The notes under the pieces: model-generated
The model's database searches: none
What the model saw: the letters and a program-made list of their open reading frames with translations, nothing else
Told to the model about the DNA's origin: nothing
Assembly: GCA_025677835.1 (NCBI GenBank)
Contig: JAIXMR010000023.1
Location: forward strand, 62,001 to 126,000
Length of the DNA: 64,000 nt
Reading direction: 5' to 3'
From: Sporodiniella umbellata
Lineage: Eukaryota > Mucoromycota > Mucoromycetes > Mucorales > Rhizopodaceae
Shown: in pieces, positions 52,816 through 62,228 of the stretch
How positions within the stretch are numbered: the first letter of the stretch is position 1
How the letters are laid out: every line of letters begins with the position of its first letter
Translations under genes and position numbers: made by a program

Positions 52816-54033
52816 CGTTAGAGAAGCTGCCTTTTTAAATATAAACCTGGCTGCTGAACACTTTCTGCTGTCGAAGTAATCTCTTTCTGCTGTTCCATTA
52901 GCAAAGTGAAAAAAAAAAAAGAAAGTGTAAGAGGATATGCTTGTGCGACAATGGATAGAGTTAGTGAGGTTGGTCTCTTAAAAATAGGACAGTTACAAAA
53001 AAAAAAAAAGCGCCAATCAACTGACTAGAAAAAAAAGCCAAAAAAAATGTAGGCTGGTTGATAAAGCTTTTTGACTTATTTTCTATATCTGTCTTATGTT
53101 TAAGGTTGCTTTCAAAATAAACCACAATAGCTGAAAACCACAGACCAATGCCTCCCATTGGGGGCTTCAATATTCGATGCACAAACAAAACAATCAGAGG
53201 GTAATCTATCTTTGAAACATTACGCACAATAAATAAATAGTGTCTAAAGTTAAAATCATACTTATATCTGCATATATTTAGACGGATCCTTACGTCGTGC
53301 CTCTACAGTTTAAGTAGAAAAGATGGTTATACTTCCGGTAGGTATTCATAATGTAAAAAGAAAAAAAAGTTCTCTAACTCTGTTCCTTTTTATTGTCTTT
53401 TGTTTGATCTCTAAACCAAGCTAGTCTATTGAACAGCTCAATAACGTGTGTCGGATATGATGCAATATGCTCGATATATACCTCGATCCTACGAAGTTGT
53501 GGCTTGAAATTAGTTATATTATACTCTGATAACAGCATTAAAGTCGAAACAGACTAATTCTCTTTCGAATGAATAGCTTTGCTTGACACCAGGGCATACA
53601 ACAGATACAATTGACTTTGCTGTTGTTAAGGAGCGAAAGGCATCAATCTGCGCCTCAAACACTATCTAAAACCAAAGAGACTTTTTATTTCTTTCTTTGT
53701 CTATGTGGACTGAAACATCAGTAGGCTTCTTGTTTTTTGTTTTTTGTTTGCTTATAAAGAGAAGGGGAATAGAAATCGACAGTTCCAACATAAGCCGGCG
53801 ACTACTACCAAGCTGATTGCCTTTTTTAACAAACCGACAAAATCCATCATATACCAATTGTTCCCAAGCGAGAGCAATTTTTTTTTTCTTTTTTTTGCTA
53901 GTGGCGGTATAGTATACTCTCCTTTTTACGCACCATTTCCCATTCAGATATTCCGTCGACGTCTTCTACATCGTCGCATCACCAGCGGCACAGCTCTATT
54001 CATGTTAAGCAACAACGCATAAGTAACAGTAAG
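52816..54033. other. Divergent intergenic region, GSK3 / GDA1-like promoters
   Basis: No gene was supported. A minus-strand open frame at 52961-53227 (RILKPPMGGIGLWFSAIVV) looks protein-like but isolated. T-rich tract at 53880-53897. Confidence 0.4.
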
Positions 54034-55447
54034 ATGAAGAGCACACTACAAAAAAAAGCCTTTCAGGCGCTGCTGGCATTCACATTTTTTGGCGTGTTTT
54101 TGCTACTGTGGTATTCTTTAAACTACTTTAATAACAGAACCTGGCTCGATTTACGTAAATTGCAAAAAGACAATTTTTGTGCAATACGTATTTACATGTT
54201 AGCTAAAGACTGATAGTATAGCACGAACGTTGACTTCTGAACATTGTTCTTTACCTCACCCTGGAAAAACCTTGGTTCAGTATGCTGTTATGATTGATGC
54301 AGGCTCTTCAGGCTCTCGCGTGCATGTCTATAAATTTAATCACTGTAAACAGATGCCTGAATTAGAAAACGAAGTGTTCCAAGCGATTGAGCCTGGTTTA
54401 TCTCATTACAAAGATGACCCTCAAGCGGCAGCCAATTCGTTGGATGCTTTGCTGGAAACAGCTTTGAAAGAAGTACCTGGAGCGTTGCAAAAATGTACGC
54501 CCATTGCTATTAAAGCCACGGCCGGGCTGCGTCTCTTGGGCAACGATCAAAGTGAAAAGATTTTGTCGGTCATAAGTAACAAGCTTAAAGGTTTTCCTTT
54601 CCTTGTGGACTCAATCGGCATAATGGATGCTAAAGAAGAAGGCGTATTTGCTTGGTTGACTGTGAATTTTCTTTCAGGACATCTGGATCCAACTGTTAAA
54701 AACACAGTGGGTGTGTTTGATCTTGGGGGTGCTTCTACACAGATTGTTTTCGAACCTTCAGCCAAAATGCCACCAGGAGATCATGTATATAGACTCGAAA
54801 TGGAAAATACAAGATACGATCTGTACCAACATTCTTATTTGGGGTATGGTCTGAACGAAGCAAGAAAAAAAATCAAACTTCATATAAAAAGCATATGGAA
54901 GAAGCAACATGTGATCTACAATCACCCATGTCTGCCTGAAAACCATACAGAAGTATTACAAAACTTCAAATTGACTGGTACTGGCGCTGGCCATGTTACC
55001 TGCCGCGGGTTGATTGAAGGCATTTTCAAAAAAGAGAAAAGCTGCCAGCAAAAGCCTTGCTCTTTTGGGGGAATCTATCAGCCTTCGTTTGCAGACACAT
55101 TCATGAATCGTGATTTGTACATTTTTTCGTATTTTTATGATTTGACAAAACCCTTGGGCATGCCTTCTGAATTCACAGTACAAGAATTTGGAGAGCTAGC
55201 CTCTCATGTATGCGAACAAAATTTTGAAGTGTTTAAAAAGGTGCCCAATGCAGTCCAATTGCTAAAGAACAACCCTGACTACTGTCTCGACTTGACCTAT
55301 ATGTACACATTGCTTCGTTTTGGATATGAAATACCTTCTCACTGGCAATTAAAAACAGCAAAGAAAATCAAAGGTGCGGAAACTGGTTGGTCTTTAGGGG
55401 CTTCTATTGCAATGATAAAACATAATAGCGGAAAATGCAAACGTTAA
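54034..55447 (+). CDS. GDA1: Golgi GDA1/CD39-family nucleoside diphosphatase
   Basis: Exons are 54034-54154 and 54222-55447 (448 aa). The N-terminus is a type II signal anchor (FQALLAFTFFGVFLLLWYSL) that places the catalytic domain in the Golgi lumen. All apyrase-conserved regions are visible: DAGSSGSRVHVY, IKATAGLRLLG, GIMDAKEEGVFAWLTVN, VGVFDLGGASTQIVF and TGWSLGASIA. The enzyme hydrolyses GDP/UDP released by mannosyl- and other glycosyl-transferases, so that GMP can exchange for GDP-mannose. Exon 1 covers only the anchor. The stop is 69 bp from the convergent MHR-protein stop. Confidence 0.93.
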
Positions 55448-55516
55448 TTACAATAAATATTTATTTGAGAATACAATTAAAGTGACAAATATATGGGGAA
55501 TAATGGGTGTGTCTAT

Positions 55517-57409
55517 TTATAGAGGCTCTGTATCTAGAGATAGTACTGGCAGACCCTCACCAAAACCTAGTGCGGGTAGACCGTCAAGTGTTGGCTGTGG
55601 CTGCTCTTGTAGTTGTGTCGCGATCGCTTTGGCTTTCAGATACGTGTTACAGGCGCACTTGTGATCGTCGTGGAGATTTTGGGTTTTCAAAAATTCACAC
55701 AAATACTGAGCCATACCATCAGGCATACCTTCATAATTTTTGCTCGACGACTCAAGAATTTTCATCACTCTCATTAGCATCGATTTACATTTCTGTAGGT
55801 CTATGGTTTTATCTAGTGCAAACATGCAAAACACAGTAGACGCAACATAGACACTGAGTAGATAGTAGTTATATATACACCAGGTAAAGTTCGTATCAAA
55901 GTACTCTGCTTGTTCTACAATTATAGATGCTGACTTCACACACTGCTCTCTGGACCGAGTATGCCTGTAATCGTCAATATCGAACCTTCCAATAATTCCC
56001 TTGTGTATTTTTATCCATTGTGCTTCATACTGCATTCTCAGTAATGTACCCACTTTCTTCTTCCAAACAATATGCGGGCCCTTGAGGCGGGAAACCTCGT
56101 CCGGCAACTCTCTGAACCATTGAATCAGCTGCTGTTCTTTTGCCAAAATAGAGTTCTCTGGCGCTCCTGAAGAAATCAAATTTGTTATACTCGACCCAAG
56201 TTTGGCTAATTCTACTGTGCAAACACTAAATGCCTCCATAATAGCTTCTCTTTCATAGTTCAATCTTTCTTTTTTAGATTTGATATTGTCCAGCAGTTTG
56301 GCATTAAGAGATATAATTTCGCGATGATTTACATCCCCGTGCTCTACAACGCATGTCACCCCTGAATTATAACTAGTAATAAAGTCATTAAACTGTAAAG
56401 CCACACGCAAATATAGATAGTTTTTTCTCAATTGAATGTCATCCTTAAACTGATTATGGTTTGAACCTAACTCGAGCCATTTACGGTATCCTAGCACCAT
56501 ATATAGTCGGGCTTTAGAGTAGCGCTTACATACCATGCAGCTAACGGCTAAATTGATGATGGCTTCAATAATAGCAAAGCTAGGTGTAGCATCAAAGTAC
56601 TCCATCAATTCATCCCGTGCGCGATCGTAATAGTATCCTGCAAGCGTTTGAGCATCAGGATAAAGGTCGCGATCGTGTCGCATGCTGTGCAAAAACAGTC
56701 TGGAGAGTGCTGAGTCTGTACATAACCGGTTAAGATTTGGATCACTTGACCTATTCCAAAACGTATCCCAGTCTTTGCTAAACTTTGGATGAGGACAGTC
56801 CCAGCTGTCTTGCATCATAGTACATAAAGGCTCTGGTGTCATATTCTTCAATAGATTATCCAAATTTGCACGACAGTGTTTATAATCTTCAATTACTACA
56901 ACAGGATTTTTTGATAAAGCACTAAGCCAATATTCAGCCGCTTGGTAATATATGGATGAAGCAGCTGAGGAAGAAGAAGAGGATGAACAAATCTCAACAT
57001 CTTTTTGTTCTTGGAAATCCTCTTTTTCGTCTGCTCCTCGTTGCAGTTGGCGAATCTTCTGCGCAGCTTCAATAAGCTCCTCAACACTTGTGATATTCGT
57101 ATCGATTCGTAACAAATTTCCGGGCTGAAACGACAGAGCCCACTTCATGTCATGAAGAGAACTGGACTGCCAATTGGGATGTTGATCCAGCACTTGTTCT
57201 AAGGCTGACCCAAGTTCTTTTTGTTTTGGCAGGTATTCAGATGCTTTGTCTAACTGAGCTGTAGATTTTTGTAAAATGTTTTTTGATTTTTCAATCCATG
57301 AATCAATTTCATTTATTGTGATCTGTAATTTTCGAAATTCCTCATAAGGCATAGAGTGCGAAGGGCATGCTTCTCCACGTTTGTTTTTTTTGGTCGGTTT
57401 ATTTGACAT
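55517..57409 (-). CDS. Fungal transcription-factor-like protein with truncated Zn2Cys6 cluster
   Basis: A single exon encodes 630 aa from the Met at 57409. It begins SNKPTKKNKRGEACPSHSMP. KKNKRGEAC is the usual opening of a Zn2Cys6 binuclear cluster (RGEACxxCRxRKxxC), but the remaining five Cys and the basic loop are missing, and the sequence jumps to a linker helix. The rest has the helical character and spacing of the fungal-specific MHR domain, with DRARDELMEYFDATPSFAIIEAIINL, SKARLYMVLGYRKWLELG and a hydrophobic core helix YNYYLLSVYVASTVFCMF. It may be a regulator without DNA binding, or a decayed factor, although the ORF is intact. The frame is open upstream, and a TTTTTTTTTCAG acceptor-like site precedes the Met by 8 nt. 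Confidence 0.7.
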   Translation of the reverse strand: MSNKPTKKNKRGEACPSHSMPYEEFRKLQITINEIDSWIEKSKNILQKSTAQLDKASEYLPKQKELGSALEQVLDQHPNWQSSSLHDMKWALSFQPGNLLRIDTNITSVEELIEAAQKIRQLQRGADEKEDFQEQKDVEICSSSSSSSAASSIYYQAAEYWLSALSKNPVVVIEDYKHCRANLDNLLKNMTPEPLCTMMQDSWDCPHPKFSKDWDTFWNRSSDPNLNRLCTDSALSRLFLHSMRHDRDLYPDAQTLAGYYYDRARDELMEYFDATPSFAIIEAIINLAVSCMVCKRYSKARLYMVLGYRKWLELGSNHNQFKDDIQLRKNYLYLRVALQFNDFITSYNSGVTCVVEHGDVNHREIISLNAKLLDNIKSKKERLNYEREAIMEAFSVCTVELAKLGSSITNLISSGAPENSILAKEQQLIQWFRELPDEVSRLKGPHIVWKKKVGTLLRMQYEAQWIKIHKGIIGRFDIDDYRHTRSREQCVKSASIIVEQAEYFDTNFTWCIYNYYLLSVYVASTVFCMFALDKTIDLQKCKSMLMRVMKILESSSKNYEGMPDGMAQYLCEFLKTQNLHDDHKCACNTYLKAKAIATQLQEQPQPTLDGLPALGFGEGLPVLSLDTEPL

Positions 57410-57570
57410 GCAGTTGACTGAAAAAAAAACAGTGAAAGACTGAGACGTTTTGGGCCAAATTGGACTCAAAATGATTGGATCCAAATATTTTACTTATTTT
57501 GTGACAGATTATGCGTCAAAAGATGTTTTTGTGTTTATTTTTAATGAAAAAAAAAAAAGACAGGTAATAA

Positions 57571-59033
57571 TTAATCCTCTTCCTCGCTACTCTCTTCGTT
57601 TTCTTTCAACCAAGTGATAAAGGGTTCCATTTGTTTCAAGAACAAAGTTTTTCCTTGAGCGAGATGAGCCTTGTCATTCCAATAAAGAATAGCATTGTCG
57701 GAAAGGGCATCGTTTTTGTAAAGAGTTTGGATCATCTTACGGAAATACTTGTTGAGCTTGACGTCCTCGTAGCAAGTCAACTGGACACGTTGCAATAGAA
57801 CAATTTCAGTTTTGGGAGATGTGCAGAAAGCTTCCAAAACTTTAGTCCAACGGCTGATAGCACGTAATACTTGGGATTCGACTTGGTCAGGACGAGCATT
57901 CATGACATCTACTGTGCTCATGATGGATTGCCAGATAATGGGGACTACTTCAGCCTCAGTCAAGCTAGCTTCTTTGATAGCACCTTTTACGTAATTGATG
58001 ACAGTGGCTTCAGAAGCGTCTTCGGTCAATTGATCAGACAATTCGTTCAAGAGACTTCCCTTCTTGGAATTTCTCTTGTTTTTGAGGTAGTAGTCAACAA
58101 ACTCCTTCATGTCCTCAGCTTCGAAGTGGCGAACAAGACAGTCTTCATCCCTTTTGTTGGGAGGGAAAAATTCAATAACACGGGCGTTTAAACCTTCACT
58201 GCTGAGGTGACGGCCCAATTGTTCAATACCCTGTTCTTCCAAAATAGTACGGAAAACAGTGGTAGTGAAATCCAAGGCAAACCCATCCTTGACAAGATAG
58301 TCCTTCAAGAGTACCTTTAAAACGGAAATGGGAACAAGTTGGAGGCAGACAAAAAAGCCAGTAGCCTTAGCCAATTTAGAGGTTTCTTCGGATTGCCACT
58401 TGTTGATGTATTGCAAGATGTTTTGGAGGGTCTCACCCAAGATTCTTTGCAGATATTTGTAACGACGAATAAGTCTATTGAAGACTTCAACATGCTTTTT
58501 AATTACGGCGGCATCATTTTCTGCTGCAAAAATGCAGAAAGGGCTTTGCTCAGAGTCATTATCAATAGTTCCTCCAGGTTCTATAGCAAATATGTTAATG
58601 GCCGAAAATAGCGAGTTACTCAACCATCCATACCTATAATACCACCAGTTATAAGAATTTCGAAAAGAGAGTCACCGTATTTGCGATAGTCTAATGTATT
58701 TCCAAGGATATCAAGTTTGGAAGAGATGGCTTCAAGATCACCTTTTTTAATAGTATTAAATTGACTGAGTAGATTGTCTCTGAAAACTAAAGCAAAACAA
58801 AGACATCAGTGACATGAATTCTGGAGAAGGGTTTATGCTCTTACTCTCAGGCTCGTGCTTAGCGTTTGCTTTTTGGACACCCTAAAGATTGTGTTTTAGT
58901 AAATAAAATAAAATGAAAAAAGGGATTGTCATCTTATACTGGACTTGCAATACTTTACCTTTCTTTGTTTAATTCTTACACCATGCAAGACTGGTTTAAC
59001 ATTAGTTGAAGCCTGGGATTGGGTTGTACTCAT
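57571..59033 (-). CDS. eIF5-mimic protein (BZW1/BZW2, 5MP) with W2 domain
   Basis: Exons in transcript order are 59033-58959, 58881-58845, 58786-58634 and 58580-57571 (424 aa, close to the usual BZW length of ~419). The N-terminus has LHGVRIKQRKG; IFRDNLLSQFN and LDYRKYGDSLFEILITGG begin the MIF4G-like repeats. The C-terminal W2 domain holds LYKNDALSDNAILYWNDKA and FLKQMEPFITWLKENEES. 5MPs compete with eIF5 for eIF2/eIF3 and raise start-codon stringency. The ATG context is poor (T at -3, ATTACATG). A candidate spliced uORF lies upstream. Confidence 0.92.
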
Positions 59034-59076
59034 GTAATATTCTAAAACGATCTCCTTTTTTTACAAGTGTTTTGCG

Positions 59077-59349
59077 TTAATAGCTTGGACTGTGAAAGAA
59101 AAGAAAAAAAAGTGTTTGAAAAAATCTTTTTATTTTAAAATGCGTTTGTAATTGGTGCGTTTGGTTTTGAAAGTTCGACAGCCCCCCAAAAAAAAAGTGA
59201 ACTAAAGTAAATACTTACGTTTCAAGTCGCGAAAACCCGTGGTAATCTGTAAGTAAAGTTAAAGCTGCCCTGATCAAAAGCGTATATTCTCTACATCTTA
59301 TAGCTCTGATACGATTAAGAACAGCTTTAGCTATAGCATTGTCGGACAT
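59077..59349 (-). CDS. Candidate spliced 47-aa uORF or small gene upstream of the 5MP gene
   Basis: An ATG at 59349 opens SDNAIAKAVLNRIRAIRCRE, continuing to a GTAAGT donor at 59218. Joining to the acceptor at 59090 adds PSY and a stop at 59077, only 43 nt before the 5MP ATG. The peptide has an even, helix-like composition (Ala/Leu/Arg). The ATG context (A at -3) is better than that of the main ORF. It could be a uORF controlling 5MP translation or an independent short gene. Confidence 0.4.
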
Positions 59350-61572
59350 AGTCAAACCAATGTCTGAATTTGAAAACAAAAAAGCTTAGAACAATTTTCT
59401 TCCATTGAAGCACCCACGTAAACGCACAAAAAAAAAAAGAAAAAGCGTTTATCCGTTCAACTCTCAAGTTTAGGGAGGGGTAATTTTAGTAAACTACTTG
59501 TGAGAGAAAATGTAAGAATTAGGTAAGTGCGCCATACGGTATTCTTCAGGCCTCCTATAAAAAAGTAGCAGTTTTTCTCAATTTGGATTTTTCTTTTTTG
59601 GAAATGCATAAAACAGATAATAGAACGATGAAGCTGTGTCCTATGAAGACACCTCGAGTGCAAATTTTATAGTGTGAGGCAATTACGTTAGTATTCTACT
59701 GTATCTTTTTTTTTTAACAGCTTTTAGGGATATATGTCCCTACAAGTTGTTAGGGAGTACAAAACTAGTACTTTTCACATTGAAAAGCTGATATTATCGT
59801 ATTCTTTTTTTGGATATTTATACGAAAAAAAAAAAAACCATATATAAGGAAGTTGTCTTAAGGTACAGTTAAATTGTGGTCACTTAGTTTATGACGACTT
59901 TGTACGTAGCTCAAAGTAAACGTTTATAAATGCTTGATTATTGGATTGAGAAAGGAGTAACTTTTAAAAATGAGGACACGATCGCCTCTCAACCGGTCAC
60001 AGTTTAGTTTGAAGTCAATATAAGGAGAATAAAGAACATAATAGCCATAATTCTGCAGCAGATAGGTATCTTCCTCAAATTTATCAGCTCATGCATCTTC
60101 ATCTTAGGCTTTAGCCTTGACAGTGTTCTAACAAGAAGTGCTTTTTGTCTAACAGTTGAAGATCCGAACTTTGCCTTTTGCTACTGATAAAAGAATGCCG
60201 AAACTACCCTCAAATAAAAAGCTTTTATTTATAGTTTAGATCTTTTATTATTGCGTTCTTTATTGTAAATTATGTGCTGTATTATCGCTTGCTGTAACTC
60301 GTGAACTGTATCCGTATTCATAGGCAGGTCATAACAGATTGTAGTGGACCACTAAGCAAACTTTAAATCTTGAGCCATAAAGCAAAGGCCCACGGTATCA
60401 AAATCAGTGCTAGCCCCATAGTAGTCTACGCTAGTTCTAAAACATACAACACTATAACTGACAACCAGGTTTTTGCTCAAAAAATTCCAAACTAAGCAAA
60501 TGCTATATGCGTAACTAGTTTTAAAAAAAAAGTAAGAGAAAGCCCACTCTGATCAATGTAACGATAATCTTTACTTGCTGTTAGCTCATTGGCTCAGAAG
60601 CTCGAGGTACTGAGCTTTGATTGAGAAACCCTATATACAGTGTCCGGAGTCTTTCAATAATGGCATGTTTGGGAAATGGTGTATCAGAATACACTGCGAT
60701 AAAAGGCTTTTATACTGAGGCTAGAAAAATTGACGAGAATTGATGGTTTCATCAATTTGTGCTACGAATGTTGTCCCCGAGTATGTAGTGTTTCTAGAAG
60801 CAGTGTATTTTGTCTGTGTATAGTTTGTATTATATAACATTATATTGAACTAGGGAGCATCGTATCTATCTCTGAATTTGGAGACAGCATTAAAGTATAG
60901 GACAGTACATCTCAAAGTCACTGTCACCTTCTAACTTCAAGAAAGCCCGTGGCTTAATTAACGGTTGCTGAAATATCACAACAATGGATTAATTCAAGTT
61001 AGCCAGAGAAAGGAAATCGTAGGTTGTAAGCTAGAAGAGAGCTTTACATAAGGTGCAAACAAAAAACAAAACAAAAAAAAACGATAAAGAAGAGGGACCA
61101 TAAATAGGTTTTGTGAACCCCCTAGTTTTTGACAGGGAACAACTTCCGTAGTAATTTTTTGAGATAAAGTGTAGCAGCTCCTATCAACATCTTTGGGTAG
61201 GAATATATGTAATTTATGACATAAATGGGCTCGAACATACTACTTAGCAAGTCAAGATCGTTTGAACAAATCGTAGTAAAGCTCTATTGCTAACCTGAAA
61301 ACACTTTACTTTATCCATGATGCGCAGCCATACGTTAGGAATTGGAAGGCTATCTACGTCTTGTAGGTGAGTACAAACATCTATTATTAGAAACCAACCA
61401 AAGAACGTTCAAGTAAAAACAATTCAAGTTCCAAAGAGCAGTAAATTGAGTTCAAAAACAAGCCAATTGAAGCTTGTTTTTTTGGGGAACCAAGTTTTCA
61501 AAGTGACCGACTAAGACTATAGCACTGCTCAACTGTCGCTTTTTTTTCTCTCTCCTATTCAGATAGTAAAAC
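59350..61572. other. Gene-poor interval
   Basis: About 2.2 kb without any recognisable exon. Stop codons are frequent in all frames. No repeat, tRNA or structured RNA was convincing. Promoter of the FANCI gene lies at the right end (CT-rich at 61541-61560). Confidence 0.5.
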
Positions 61573-62191
61573 ATGGACGTTCAACTGTTTAAACTGAGCA
61601 AGCAGTCCGACAAGAAACTTCTTGTAGAATTTTTAGATAAAGCTTCCAATGCAGAAGTAAACTAGGCAACTTGACTTTTTCAAAATTTAAGATCGATCTA
61701 TGTTAGATTGCTGAAACTGTCAAAGCAAAACTTGACGACATTCATGCTTCCAATGACATTGACACAGTTTTGGTTCTTCGTGCTATACTGATAGGTATTT
61801 ACGTATTTGGCTATTTGCTACACGTACTTGTCTTTTTCTGAAATGTATTTTGTGTCCAGGTTCACCCGTAGAAAGAGGACAAGAAAGTCTACAGCGCCGA
61901 TATTTAGTGCTTGAGTGTATTATTGATTGGTAACCGCCCTTTTCAGCTAAAGTTCTCTGTTTACGCGAATTGTAACTATATGTATATATTTTTGTATGTG
62001 TATTGTATAGGCTAAGTATAGAAGGCGTTGACTCTGCAGAGCGATCCAAACAAGCATCAAGTGTTGTGAGCTTGATTTTACCAGAAGTAATAATAAAAAA
62101 AGTGTGTATTGCATTAACTAACTATTACATGTGTACTTTTATATATTCAAAACACACGCACACATACACACATACACACACACACACACAT

Positions 62192-62228
<37 letters not shown>

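Noticed and set aside
58570..58623. Extra N-terminal residues (NSLFSAINIFAI) on the 5MP open frame
   Set aside because: They are translated intron 3; splicing 58634 to 58580 gives the family sequence ITGGIIEPGG.
60575..60660. tRNA-like A-box (TAGCTCATTGG) near 60583
   Set aside because: No matching B-box GGTTCRANNCC or cloverleaf could be drawn. A scan for tRNA B-boxes elsewhere in the window found none convincing.
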